Assembly (NCBI GenBank): GCA_008711295.1
Contig: VUYV01000082.1
Coordinates: 62,001-126,000 of the forward strand
Direction: 5' to 3'
DNA from: Anarhynchus alexandrinus
Taxonomy: Eukaryota; Chordata; Aves; Charadriiformes; Charadriidae
Length of the DNA stretch: 64,000 bases
Shown piece after piece: positions 21,678 through 35,200 of the stretch; the stretch's first letter is position 1; each line of letters starts with the position of its first letter. A program made the position numbers and the translations under genes. A model generated the notes under the pieces. It was not told where the DNA came from, did no database searches, and saw only the letters and a list, made by a program, of their open reading frames with translations.

Positions 21678-23359
21678 TATCTGCATGTCCTATATAAGAC
21701 ACAAGGACATTGATCTTCTTAATTGAGCAGAACAAATTTAAAGGCTGTACAATTATTTTCCTGGCTGACATTGCAGAAGACATAGACAACAAGAAATGAA
21801 TGACGTTTCTCTGTGGACAAAATCTCCATAGTAGGAAATCTACTTCAAGATCCATATAATGGACTATAGCTTCAGTGCCTCTGGATCAGGAAGGAATTGA
21901 AACCAAAAAGGAGGTTAAGTGCTGAGTACTGCAGTGTCTAACTTGTTCTTGGCCTTTGGACTAGAATCTTGAAGCATGTCTTTGATGCCTCAGCTATATA
22001 TACAGATGCACATCACAGATAGATAGACAGACAGACAGACAGATAGATAGATAGATAGATAAAGCTAGGTACTTAAGAATGGGCTCCAAAACAGCTGGTG
22101 TGCTGTGGGAGAAGGGCACTGCTACAGCTGAAAAAAAAAATTGTTTTAAAGCCATCCCTTTCTGGAATTCCATCTCTTACTCCGTGATGTAGGGTGATAC
22201 CCCTGAGGTACTTTTTCCTTTAAAGCTGATCTTTTATATAACTATTTAGGATCTAATTTACTTGGTGAGGCTGGGGCACCCCTTTCCCTCCCTGTGCAAG
22301 CTAGGCCACTGGGCACCGCAGGTTTCCACAACTGCCAGTCCGCACAGATAGCACACAAAATGGACCCTGAGACACTGGCCCTGGTGTTTGCTGCAAGTAC
22401 TGTTTGGTTAATTAATAAAACCAAAGACCAGAACTCAGGTTTCCCCCATAACCCATTTCCCCCCCCGTCCCCCCATCCCCCATCTTTCAGATGGCATTTA
22501 AGACAAAATGGATGTAAAAAATAATAATAAATAATGTCCTTGGAAGTGAAAACAACCCTGTGCAAGGTAGTGCATCTGTACGCCATCACAGACAGTCTTC
22601 TCCAAAGCTCTTTTGAGCTTCTCTCAGCTTGCCGTTGCCATGTGACATGCACAAACTGGGGCAAAGTAGTGCAAACACAGTTATTTAAAACACGGTCTTC
22701 TTTATGGAAGCTATCGGATTAGGCTGCTGGACTTAATCCCATTTAATGTCCCTGCAGGCTGGGCTCAGCGCGGCAGGGCTGACAGGTGCTCTGTGCCGCT
22801 GGGAGCAAGCGCTGCCGCTCAAGCAGGGCACTTGGCACTTGCGTAGCCGAACTCTGTTCCCAGCTTCGGGCCCTTGCAGAGGCTACATTAACAGGACTTA
22901 ACAGTGGGCTTTGGTCTAGGCAAATACAACATCTATCCCATATAGTTCGTCATGCGTGCTAAAGATGACGTAACTATTTGCAGGAAGAGGATCTCTGTGT
23001 CTTCATGACGAGCAAGGCTTGATTTAGTTAGCGCCCGCCTGAGAGATGACTGCCAGTGTTTTGCCCTCCATGCTTCCTGGTAGGTGAGGCAATGGTGGCA
23101 CGTAGCTCCTGTGACAGGAAGAGATGATGACCCTGACAGGTACTGCTGGCCCAGCGGGTGCCTGAAGCTGCTCGGCGGATGAGGTCAATACAGCCATAAG
23201 GAAAGCATTTATAATAATAGTGCTGTACAGCTTCGTGCTGCGTTCCTCAGTGGGCGCTCAGCTGCCCTCCTAACAGCACAGCCATGAGCAAGGCAGGTGA
23301 CTAAACCCTGCAGGATCCAGAGCAGCTCTCCTGAGGCAAAGAGGGGGCAGGGGTGGTGG
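21678..23359. other. Intergenic DNA upstream of TCP11L2 island
   Basis: No gene is recognised. It contains a GATA/GACA microsatellite (22017-22062) and a C-run tract (22443-22481) that forms a G-quadruplex-type motif on the minus strand. Confidence 0.5.
22017..22062. repeat. (GATA)n/(GACA)n microsatellite
   Basis: About eleven tetranucleotide units: AGAT units, then ACAG units, then AGAT units again, ending before AAGCTAGG. Confidence 0.93.
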
Positions 23360-24960
23360 GAGTGGGGGACCAAGATGGCGGGGGGGGGACGGGGCACCTC
23401 ACGACATCCCCCCCCCGCGCCTAAGGAAACCAGGGCAGGAAAGCTGGCGGGGACATATTTAAAGCTTCCTTAGCAGCGCCGTGAACAGAGACGGGCGAAT
23501 ACGCCCAGAGGTGATGCCTCTTTTCCCCTTCCCCTGACGAGAACGGACGCTTTGGCCCCGTCCGTCCTTCCCCGCCCCGGCTTCTGTAGGGCGGGCGGGT
23601 CGCCCCATCCCCTGAGGAGGCCCCGGGGCGGGGCTAACGCGGAGACCCCGCCCCGCGCGGAGAAAGGGGCGGGGTCAGTCCGGATCGACGGGGCCCTTCC
23701 GTAAACACCACTCAGCCCTTCCCCCGGCCTCCCTCCCCGGGCAGGGCCCATTCAGCGCGGGGGAGTTCACGGAAGCTTCTTCCTCTGTCACCTCAAATTT
23801 CTCCCGAATTAGCGCTCGGTCCTGGGAGAAATGAGGAAATACGGACGGTTTCTGCGGGGATAGGCGCGGGTTGACCCAAGTCCCTGGGGCTAACTCGCCG
23901 TTGGCAGGCAGGAAAAAGTTACGATCCCCCCCCCTCGTCATCGGCACAGATGGGCGCGCCCAAGGAAGACACTAATAGCCCGGGCTGGGCATACAAACCC
24001 GTGGGGGGGTCAGTTTAAAGCCCCGGTGAGCGCCGCGCAGGAGGGCGAGCTGCTGTCGCCGCCGGGCCGCGGTGAGTTGATCGGGACGAGCAGGGGCAGG
24101 GCCGCAGCCGGGTCGAGCTGCGGCCGTCCGACGGCGGTACCGTACGGTACCGCCGTCGGACGGGCGCAGCTCGGCCCGGCACTCGCCTGGATGTCCGGGC
24201 ACGTCCAGCTGCGGGGTGAGTCCGGGTGAGAGCCGGCCGGGGGGGGCTGCCGCGCTGCCCTTCCCGTGCGGCGGGGGTGGCCGGGAAGCGGCGGGCTGGC
24301 GCTCCCCTCCGCTCTGCTGCCCCGCCGGGGCTCCCGCTGCAGCAGGTGGGTTTGGCAGCCCCTGCTCGGGGTCTGCCGCCCACCCCTTGCCCCGTGTCTC
24401 GGCGGCTGCCTCCCTCCCTTAACGCCCGCTGTCCGGCGGGACCATCCGTCCCCGTGGGGGCTCCCCCTCCACGGCCCACCCCTGCAGCCCCGCTCCATCA
24501 GGGCAGAGCAAGGGCACCCCGGCTCCCCCCTCGGGGGACGCGGGGCCGGGGCGCTTGGAGGCGGGCAGCCGGGGTCGCCTTCCCCGGGACTGGCAGGGAG
24601 AGGGTGTCCCGTCCCCGTCCCTTCTCCTCCTCCCTTCCTCCCCCCCCGCCCCGGGCCTGTCCTTGGATACGCTGTTTGTTTTGGTCGGCGAGTGCCAAAC
24701 TCCTGCCTCTGGCCACTGTTAAAAACATGGGGCCGGGGGAGGAGACGGGCGGCGAAACAGATGGAGGAAGAGGAGGAGCCGCCGGCGGTGCCCCGCTGAG
24801 GGGAGGCGGCGGGAAGGGCGTCCCCGGCCGCCCCTCGGGGGAAGGGGGTGGTGGTGGGGGAGGAGTTGTGGCCCCTCGACGCGGCCTTGGGGTCGTGTCC
24901 CCCAAATGGCTGAGGTGAGGGTGGTCGCCCCCCGCACGGAGCAGCGCTCATCTCGCCCTT
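23360..24960. promoter_or_regulatory. TCP11L2 promoter CpG island and presumed non-coding exon 1
   Basis: About 1.6 kb of very GC- and CpG-rich sequence lies 4-5 kb upstream of the TCP11L2 start codon. The first coding exon begins with 34 untranslated bases after a splice acceptor, so a non-coding first exon must lie upstream, and this island is the obvious place. Good donor matches are at 24072 (GTGAGT after CGCG), 24216 (GTGAGT after GCGGG) and 24226 (GTGAGA). Which is used cannot be decided from sequence. The 74-bp palindrome lies between the first two. Long open frames on both strands here are composition artefacts. Confidence 0.7.
24107..24180. repeat. 74-bp near-perfect palindrome without spacer
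   Basis: The centre is the TA at 24143-24144. Pairing outward, 24124-24163 is a perfect 40-base palindrome. It then extends to 24107-24180 with only two mismatched pairs (24123/24164 and 24113/24174). The arms are 37 bases each, almost all G/C, with a GGTACCGTACGGTACC core. Beyond 24106/24181 symmetry stops. It can form a cruciform, or a very stable hairpin if transcribed. Confidence 0.95.
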
Positions 24961-27900
24961 ACCTGTTTTTAAGCCTTCAGCAAGGGAAGGCTGTGTACGA
25001 AGGGAAGAGCTGCGGAGCTAGGCAGGTAGAGGGGAGGGATGTGGGCGATAAGCTGTCAAAAAGGAGGCATGAGGAAATTCCGTAAGCCTGAACAAAGGCT
25101 CTTTTCTGCTCCTGTGGCCGGAGCGCTGGCACAGGTGGGCTGAGTGGCAGGGAAACTCGAGCCCAAATGAGATTCTGTCGGTGCCAGCTTGAAGGTGGTG
25201 AGGATGTAAGCCCATGTAGAAAACACAAAGTTAAGATGTTTATAGTGGTAGAACTGGACAGGGCGCTTAAAAAGTGTGCCTGGATGGAGGGACTTATTTG
25301 AACAAAGCAGGGCTGTGGAAAAACTTTTCTTGAAGATGGTATCTGAAGGAAAAAAAACCCAAACTCCTTCCAAACCTTTTTTTTCCCCCAGGTGCTTCAT
25401 AAAATAACTTCTAAAGGAAACCTTTAGGAATAGAAAGCGTGTTTGTGTTCTCTATAACTAATCTGATCTTGCAATCTTGATCAGTTCTAAGTGAATGAAT
25501 GGGTTGGGCAATGTGGTGACTGTGTAAGACCAAGATGTCTTTATGCTTCTACAGTGTCGTATTCATTGCATCTTTACTAAAAAGGATAATCCAAAACTGG
25601 AATAATAGCAGCAAAAACCATGATAATTTAGTTCGTTCTTGTTAAATTAACTGGAATCTTGCGGTTTGTATGTTTAGAAGATATTTTTAGCTTGGCCTTC
25701 CATTTATCCTTAAAAAAACCCTACAAAATAGTACCAATCAAAAGAAAGCAAACTTTAATGAAGCCCACTGTGAAGGTATCCAACCTAATACCAAAGTATA
25801 CATCAGTTGTTTTTGATGCAGGAAGAGTAAAGCAGGCTGTAACCACAGGCTGACCCTTTAATAGAATAGGTAGGATATTAAGCTGTGTATTAAAACAACA
25901 GCTAAATATGTAATACCTAATGAACAACTCAAATAATAAGAAGATGGTATTGTCGGTATTGTCTGTTCAAGATGGTGAGTTACAAAGGGATCTTGGAAGC
26001 CTAAAGGGCTTTCTGAAATATTTTTACATGGGAATTATATTAATCTAAACTTAAAATTACATGTGAACTTGGCCCTTCGTAATTTATGAGAAGCTCTACG
26101 CTGTCTACAAAAGCATAAGGAAAAGCAGCTCTTCCAGTGTGTGCTATAAAGAAAGGACTAAGTAACTTGGTTGTCTATTGTTGTAACTAATTAGAAAAGC
26201 CTTTTTTTGGTTTGTACTTCCCTTTGATATGCTCAATGAATGTACTCTTCTGTAAGCTTTTTAGCTGTCGGGCAGCATATTTAAAAACTGTAGATGACAC
26301 ATCCAGATTCTGCTGGTGTATTCATGTACGTTTACATTCATGTGCTTGATGCCTTGTTTATCTTTTAAACTTAGGATTTAGCAATAATGTTCTAAATCTG
26401 CAGAATGCACCCATTCTTCCTTACCATTCCATTTGAGGCATTCTGCTAGGAAATATATTTACTGTGGCAAACATGTCAGTGTTTTTTGTGTGTCATCTCC
26501 TGTTGCATTGTTGGAACTTCTTACTTAAATTAAACCTGAAGCACTCTACTGAGAACTCCGCTATCTGTATGTGTGCGTGTATTGTAGGAACAGGTATGGT
26601 CTTGGTATATCAAAATATGTCATGGGTCTCTTTGAAATGCAGGTATTTATTGCTGAAAGATCCTTTGCTGGGACTAGTAGGTAAAGACTTGATGTATATA
26701 GAATTTCAATTTCTGCTTTAAAGATTTGGTCTTTTTGGGAATCAAGATTAGGGTAGAAAATGGCAATGCTGGCTTGCCTTCGTGGCTTGTTTAGTACTTG
26801 CTGTCAGGAGCACCTTGCAAAACAGTATTTGAATATTTACAAATTTGAATATTTATTAGACTTACCATAATGACAGTTAAGAGGAAGTTCTTGAAATGAT
26901 TATGTATAAATTGTGTGAGAATTTTGTTATTTTTAATGGTCATTTAATTTCTTCCATGTTCTTAACACCTAGACTGAAGCAGTAGACACATCTTGAAGTG
27001 CTCATACTAGGCGAGTGATTTACGAGACCTTTTGGGCCAGTACACTGCTAACAACGTTAATCGGGTTTTTCAATGGACCACATGCAACATTAACCTTTTG
27101 GAGGTTAGTTATTTATGTATCAATAAAGGGTTTTTTTATACATGATTAAAGCCTGGAAATAGTGTTCTTATGCTGATCCAGAAACAATAGTGGAAGAGTA
27201 ATATAAGCTTTGCAGGCTCTGTAGGGTTACTGTATTTAAGTGAGCGGTTTTACATGTAGAACCTGCGTACTACAGTTAGGTTACTCGTCACAACTAGTTT
27301 CTAGTCAGTGCTAACTTTGAGATCTGTAATACAGATCTTAATTGAAGAAATAGTTTTAGTGTCTTGCATCACATTAACTAGTGACTCATTTCTAATTGTA
27401 ACTTAGACAAATACAATTTCCAAGTCAAAAATATCTCAGCCTTCTGGTTTTCTAGGTATTCTTGCAATTCTCAGTCTTGTTTAGTCAATGCTATTTTAAA
27501 TATCTGCTTGTTTTCAGTTGCTTGTTAGAATTTATAAAATTGCTGTTCTAATAAAAGGTGTTATGATGTTAAGGATCACAACTAATGCTGTAAGTCTTGA
27601 ACCCATGACCTCTATGTCCTGATCAAAAGTCTTTCTTACTGGCTTCTCCAGTAAGGTAATAAACTGTCAGCTGTGTTCTTGCTGATGTGATTAGTTCTTT
27701 TCACAAAACCCAGCATAAAACATTACATAAATAGGGCACCTGAATGCATCCTTTTTCCTCTTGGGAGAGGAGGAATAGTAAACATACACTTAACAAATGT
27801 TAATCATGTCAATTAACAGGGGAGGACTCATCAGTTAATACCTCATGAAGTTACAAAGGCCTGTTCAGGGTGAGCTGGTACCCAAAAAATCAACCACTCT

Positions 27901-29109
27901 AAGCTGTAGCTAGGTGTAGCCAGTGTAAAGAAATCTTCATTCTTACTCGTTTTTGTCTACCTCTTGACCCAACGATATGTTAATTCATGTAAGTACACAC
28001 AAAGATCATTCTTTTGCTGCCAAAAATATTTTTTTCCCAAGTTCAACAGTTGCAAAGTGCAGTATTCTTTGCCTGCTGAAGTTGATGCAATTTAATCATA
28101 AATGAAGTCATCTTACTTAAATTTGCTGACGGAAAGTGTTGTTGGCTATGTCTCTTCATAAAGTCTGCTACAGAATGCTTCACGGCCATAATCAAAGATG
28201 GACAGCTACTTCTGGTATCTGGGCCAAATTCCTTTGGTAGTAATTATGGCTGACTTCCAGTTTCTCATTTTAATATGATTATAAACATACTTTTTACTTC
28301 CTGTCATACAACTATTAATCATCTCTATCGCACTATGCAGCTGTCCAAATTCTCTGCAGTTGCAGATTATCTGCCTGGGAGGCTGTTTCTTTATGTAGAC
28401 AGAAGCACTATGAAGCATGACACTTCTCAGTGTTACTTGTCATGTATGCTGAATGTAATGTTAGAGGCTCAGAGTTACCATTTGACTTAAACCAGAAAAC
28501 TTATCCACCCTCACCCCTAGGAGGAGTATTTTTTGGGTCTATGCCTTTGTCGACCTGATTCTGAGCAAAGACCCACCTAAAGCAGCAGGCCAGACTTCTA
28601 GCTACACCCTGTCAGAAGTGTATTCTGAATTATTTGCCTGTTCTCCCCCAGCAGCTTCTATGTTTGCTTCAGAGTTGTTACACTCAGTGCAGTCCGTTTG
28701 TGGAAGGAAGCTAATTGCTAAACATCACTTGTTGGTGAGGCCAGGTGGGGGATGGTAACATCATGAGATGCCTTTATGAATGTTGTGAACTTCCAAAATT
28801 CTGACAAGCAACTTCAGGGGTTACTCTGGGAATTTTTTTATTTTCTAAATATAACCAATTTGCAGCCTGTCTCTAACATAACCATTAAGGTATGAAACAG
28901 CAGAGAGTACAAAACTTTCTTGCAGAACAGGTGTGGTTTGTTAATAGCTGTATGATTCTGCATGTTAAGCCAGATCCTTTCTGTAACATCTTTTTAAGAA
29001 AGGCAACTACTTGTTCTTCATTTACAATATAATGATCGGTATCTGACTTCTATGAAATGAACAAGAAAAAAAAGTGCTGTTTTTATGGGAAGTGTATTTG
29101 TCTTTCCAG
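24216..29109 (+). other. TCP11L2 intron 1 (presumed)
   Basis: Interval between the presumed non-coding exon in the island and the first coding exon. Apart from the GC-rich first ~750 bases it is ordinary AT-rich sequence. No repeat element, RNA gene or additional exon is recognised. Confidence 0.5.
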
Positions 29110-29279
29110 GTCTTGTTTACTGTAGCAGCTAAAGTGAATCAGAATGCCTCTCAATGATGACCAGAACAGTGATTCAGATTCTTCACGCCTCTCTGAAAGC
29201 ACAGCTTCTTCTAGCGACTCTGAATATTCAAGACAGAGCTTTAACAGTGATTCTTCAAGCAAACCCAGTTCCCCAGCGT
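29110..29279 (+). CDS. TCP11L2: TCP11L2 exon 2, start codon exon
   Basis: Acceptor CTTTCCAG ends at 29109; 34 untranslated bases precede ATG at 29144. It codes residues 1-45 plus one base: [20 protein letters not shown] and further Ser/Asp/Glu-rich sequence. The donor is GTAAGC at 29280. The competing GT two bases earlier would break the frame with the next exon. Confidence 0.9.
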
Positions 29280-32200
29280 GTAAGCCTATTTCAACCTTAC
29301 CTGCATTGTGCATAGACAGATAAGGCTAACTTATCTCGTTTCTCTTTGCTGTCATGGGTAGAACCTGGGATTCTGAATCTCTGTTTAAGAGTATTAAGAG
29401 AAAGGCATGGCTTTCTCTCTGCTGTGAAGCAGCGCATCTCCTTGTGTGTGGAACACCACCAGCAGCTGTATCCGTGGGGGGTCTCCCTGTGCACTTCTTC
29501 CCTTCAGAAAGTGTAAGAAAAGTGTGCCACCATAGACATCCTAATCTTGATGTTGGTAGCAGTCTCCCACTCAAGCAGATATGGCTTTGTGCAAAGAGTG
29601 TGTTTCTTTTGTTTGCTCCATGCACTTAAAAATTAAATCTGTAATTTGCAGATTTATAATTCTACATGAAGTTACATGAAATTAATTTCACATTTTGTAT
29701 TTCATAAATATTAGGATAAAATAGAAAACACACATTTGCACAAAGAAGGTATTTTGAGTAATGATAAATAAAACCTTGACTAAGATGTGCTTTGTGTTTG
29801 TGTCTGTAAGCATTCTCAGACCATGCATGCTTTTTAGTGTCTATGTAAGTGAAGTCTTACATTAAAACAAGCTTGTTAGTGGAGCTGCAATTAGCAGCTG
29901 GCTCTTTGTCTTTATTACCAGTCTTCAAAGGTTTAATTCCAAACACTAAATTAAATGACAGAATTTGTGGATTTAGAAACTTTGCGAATTTACTCTTGCT
30001 TTCCAATGTAGAGTTTCTGTTATGTTGTTAATATTTGTATGTTGTTAATACTCATTTGTAAAAAGGGACTGTAACTTATGATGCATCTGCTATGAAACAT
30101 AAGTGGGGTGTTCTCAAGTCAGTAACTTCAGAACTTTCTCTACAGGCAATAAAACCACAATATAGCCATTATGTGCTCAGAATTATAATGGACATCTGGT
30201 ATCTGCTATTGCCCATGCTTTTGGTCTGGTGAATTTTACAGAACAGTCAATAGGAAATCTGTGGAATGCAAAATCCTGTTTTAAAGGGGGGGAAAAAAAA
30301 AGATATCTTAGTTAAAATGCAGAAATACTAAATTGCTTTTCAAAATGTTATGAGGCTTGTGTGGTCTTACTCACAAACACACACCCCTGATAAGCTGGGA
30401 GTTTCCTGACTTAGTGTCTTAAGAAGATATAAAGACCTGGTAATCCTAGGTTGTTTCTTCTAGAGTACTAGAGTCCAATTAGTAAGCAGTAAAATTTCTA
30501 AATTTTAATATTTTCAATTGCACTATAAACTATAGATATATGGCTTGAATTGATCTTGTTTGTTCCAGCAGCAAGCCCTCCCAAGGTTATTACATTTGAT
30601 GAACTGATGGCAGCTGCAAAAAATTTGACAGACTTGACTCTAGCTCATGAAATTGCTGTAAATGCAAATTTTTGCATAAAACAGGAAGACTTCCCACAGA
30701 ACAGGTAAGAGCCTGAATTTTGCAAAAAGCAGCACTGGGGTTGGGAAGAGAGGAGAAATGAATGGAGCAGCAAATGAAAAAAACAAGCAAACAAAAACAA
30801 GCAAACAAAAAAACCCAAACCAAAACATCTTGGAAGGTTACAGATTTTTATCCTGCACCTCCAGGAGTCACTGTCAAAGCTGTCTTGCTTGGAACAAGTG
30901 TTGCAGTCCAGCTGAGTTTATATACTGTCTTGGAGCATGTTGCTCTGTCTTAAATGTCATGTGGAAGATAAAAGGCTAATGCAATATGAATGCACATAGT
31001 GGAGGTGGGTATCAGTCTGTTCTGTGCGGTTCCAAACCCTGTGGAAACAATGAAATGGTGGCCCTCTATGCAATTGTATGTAGTAGCTTATTTGTGCCAT
31101 AAAGATAGAGCTCATCATGAACATAGCTCTAATTAATTAGCCCAGAACAGATGCAAAAATACCTGGTGATACAGAGGAAGTGAGAAGTAACTTCCCTAAT
31201 GTAGATAGCTAAAATCCAAACAGGCTTTTAGTTGCACAATCTGTATCTAACCCTGGTCTTACTTTGAGAAAATTTGCGTAAAAAACCAAACAGGCTTTTA
31301 GTTGCACAAGTCTGTTAACTGATAATTAGTTATATGACAGAATAGTTTTTGAGACAGCTTAGTACATAATGTACCAGGTTAGGACAATGAATACAAATTC
31401 AATAAGGAAAAAGGAAAGGTAATATCTCTTTACCTGCATCTGAATTGCCAGCATCACTTTGTAAAATACAGGTGTTTGAGGAAAGACTTGTCAGTCTAGA
31501 CCACATTTTGGGAGCTGATGATCCACAGCCAAAGAAAGATATGGTTGCAGGGCTCAATAGCTGGTGAGGTGTTCTGTGTTTCCCAACAAGCGATCGGGCT
31601 CATCTAATGCTTTTACCAAGCGTTAGTTGGGAGTTTTTTTCTGTATCTAATTGACTTGTTCTACAGCTTTGCAGGCACAGTGAAACAAATCGTACACAAG
31701 GCATTTTGGGATCATTTGGAATCAGAACTGAATGAAGATCCTCCAGAATATGAACATGCTATCAAGCTCTTTGAGGAAATTAAGGAGGTAATGTTCTTGC
31801 TCTCCTGTGCCCCAGTATTGTTTTGTCAGCTTAGGCCTGAGAGTCTCTTATTTCACCGAAGGGTCTGCTAACTCAGTCAAGCCAACACCTTCAAGTTCTT
31901 TCTCCTAAGATGAAATAATGATTATTCAGAACTGCAAATAGGTGTCTATTTATAGTATATTTATATTGATCATGAATTTGGCTATGAATGCACAGTGGCA
32001 TATCCACTCAACTTTCATTGCATGATGGTTAGTTGCAAGTCAGCTCTTTTCACAAAGCTTCACATCTCTACTAGCCTCATTTCAGCAACATACTGTGAAC
32101 TTAGGGCATGAACAAGAGTATAAACATGACTGCACCTGCCCAAATAGACTTTCTTGTTTATGGTCATCGCACAAGGGAGCATACAAATGTTCAATCCTGG

Positions 32201-35200
32201 TACAATACTAAGGCTTTCAAAGTTTTAAGTTAGCAAATGTTTGTTTTACAGGGCAGCCTCCCAGTTTTTGAAAGAGTCTCATTGTTGGCATGCTTTCTGG
32301 TTTACTGGCTTTGAGCATTTTTGCAGAACTGTACTGTGATCCTTTTAACAGTCCTTCTTTTCCTGCTACCTTAGTTAATGTTCAGTCTTAACGTGTCTTG
32401 TTATAACTGGTCAACTAAATACACTTACTGAAATGAATATTAAAATCTTACTTCAGCGTGTTTACTAAGTGGTTTGGTTTTTATTGATAAGCTTTTTTTT
32501 TTTTCCCCTTGCTTTAGATTCTTCTTTCCTTCCTGACTCCTGGAGCAAACAGGATTCAAAATCAAATTTGTGAAGTTCTAGATACAGATCTTATAAGACA
32601 GCAGGCAGAACATAATGCTGTTGATATTCATGGGCTAGCTAACTATATCATCAACACTATGGGAAAGTTATGTGCTCCAATAAGAGACAACGATATAAAA
32701 CAGTTAAAAGCAACTGACAATATCGTAGAATTACTGAGGTTGGTATTTGGGTGTGGTTTTAGAGGAAAAACCTCTTCTTTGAAAGAAAACTGGGCAGTGG
32801 AAGAGGGGAGTAAAGTCTTAAAGAAGTCTTAAATTGTGTCAGTTTAATATAAACACCTGTTTTTGAACTATAGGAAAACTTACTTTTATACAGAATGGGA
32901 GGATTTTTATTAAAGGGCAGGAGCTATGACACACTGTGACCAGAATATTATGTGTATTCTAACTTTTTAATGAAATGGGTAGAATGCCTAGATCAAACAC
33001 TATCAGCTCTGAATATCTAAGCCACTGAACAACAAAAAAAAAAGGCACTTTTGCAGTAATCTGTGTTTCGGAGACTGATTTTTTTTCAGTCTTGTTCATC
33101 CTTACAAAATTTAAGCAGCACATTCGTACTGTTCCTTCTTGAACTGTTTATTGCATGCTTCGTCTAGGAGGCCAAACTTTTGGCTTTAAATTCTCTTTTG
33201 TAAAGATCTTATTACTTGAACTTGAGTAGAACACTTGCATAAAAGGGCAGAAACCAGTTTACTGCTCCTTAGGTACACTGAAATATTAAGAGTAAATGGT
33301 ATTTGTTCTACTGTTTTGTTGCAACTTGGATCATATACAGGGACCTAAGCAACTGCATCAGAAAGATTGTTTCTCTTGGTGTAATTAAAGTGATTAAAAT
33401 CAGTTCATTTATGCTGAAATGTACCAACTGATACAGTTCTTGAAAACCCTTCTCTTTCTGCTACAGGGTTGTAGCATTTAGTGATGTTACATATTTGCCC
33501 TGTTCTCTAACTTACACCAAGTCTTATATACAATACTCCTTCAAGTATCCTGGAAGATAGGTAACACATCTTTTATGCTGAAATACCAACGAAGGAGTTT
33601 AGTTCTGCCAGAATTGAAATTAAAGTGCTATTATAGGTGTACCTCACGTATGCTGTTTAAAAGCAATATATTATTGTAATGGTCAAATTTTAAACTCCTC
33701 CTTTCAGACAAATATTCCATGTGTTGGACCTGATGAAAGTGGATATGGCTAATTACACAATTCAAAACCTTAGGCCATACCTTCAGCGTAATTTGGTGGA
33801 CTACGAAAGAACAAAATTCCAGGAAATTCTTGAAGAAACACCAAGTAGGTATCAGGCTATATTTAATTTAAACCTTTCTTTAAAAAGAGGGCTATTTAAA
33901 GACATGCTATAAAATCTATCAGTTGCAGTCAATTTGGAGGAAAATTTCAGTTTCTTGTCTGGATCTAATGCAAAAATTCTTTGACAAGCGAGCTACCAAT
34001 GGGCAATTGCTTTACTTGCTATAAAGTATGTTTATCTGTAATCTGGGGAGCTTTCAGACAAATTTACTTGCTAAATTGGTTGGTATCTGAAAAACAAACA
34101 AACAATGGCTCTTACTGTCTGGAGGCAGAAGGCGTACATACTGAAAGGTGAGGCTTTATTGCTTTTCTATGGAGCAAGTCTGTTGTTAGTCTGAAGTGAA
34201 CATGTAAAACCACTTAATGTGCCCGAAAGTTGGAAGGGACAGGATCAGTTTTTAATAAAAGGCAGGCTCTGAGGAAAATTTCTTAGTGGATCAAGTTGTC
34301 TTTACATCACCTACTACAGGTTTTTTGTAATGTGGCTAAACAGACTTCAGGAAAATAGATTTTCCAAGAAGAAGTGAACTTACTAACATCTAGAGCAGGG
34401 GCTTCTAAAATGGGAACTTTGAGCCACTGATATGGCCTGCTGTGTTTATATATGCAGCCTGTGAAAGAACTCTTTAAAAACGTTTCATTTGCTGTTAATA
34501 CAGATTCTCCCTTCACCTCTACTTTCCAGTCCTATGCCCCAACAATTAAGTGGCCTCTCTGAAAAAGGGGAAAAAAAATGCTTTGGGAACTTGGACTTAG
34601 AGGCTTTTCTACCCAAAAATCTTGGCTGAAGCCTAACAACTTGTTTTTGGGTTTGTATATGCTAGCTAGAATATTAAGGTGACCAATGGAAGATGATCAG
34701 TGGGAAAAAAGTGAGGGAGAGAATTTCTGTGTGTGAAGACTCAGTTGTCCGCTATGTTTGTTTAGTCTTCAGAAGTTCAATACTCTTGTTCATGTGTACA
34801 GCTCTCTTCTTCAAAGTAGTGCTTACTTTGGTGAAAGCATGCAGTAAATCTGTGCGGATTTGCAATGCTTAGGTGCCCTGGATCTCACAACAGAATGGAT
34901 AAAGGAATCAATAGAAGATGAATTGTCATCTATTTCTGATGAATCTTCGTCATCCCCTGGTGCTGATAGTAGTTCCAAACGAATTATTAGTCCTACACTG
35001 GTGCTAAACAACGGCTACTTGAAACTGTTACAATGGGATTATCACAAAACAATTCCAGAGGTAAGTGTATTTCAGTGTCTTCAGATTTCTAGCTATACGA
35101 AAACATTGATTTACTATAATAATCCTGCTATTGATGACAATAGGAGAAGTATTCTCTTGCACTTCCTAAATTTCTGAATAGTAAATTTGGAAAGTATATG

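Noticed and set aside
24010..24951. Open frames up to 313 codons on both strands near the TCP11L2 promoter
   Set aside because: Stop codons are rare in CpG-island sequence. The peptides are Pro/Gly/Arg/Ala-rich, overlap on both strands and match no family.
15627..24960. Bidirectional CKAP4/TCP11L2 promoter
   Set aside because: The genes diverge but their islands are separate and about 8 kb apart, so a shared promoter is not supported.
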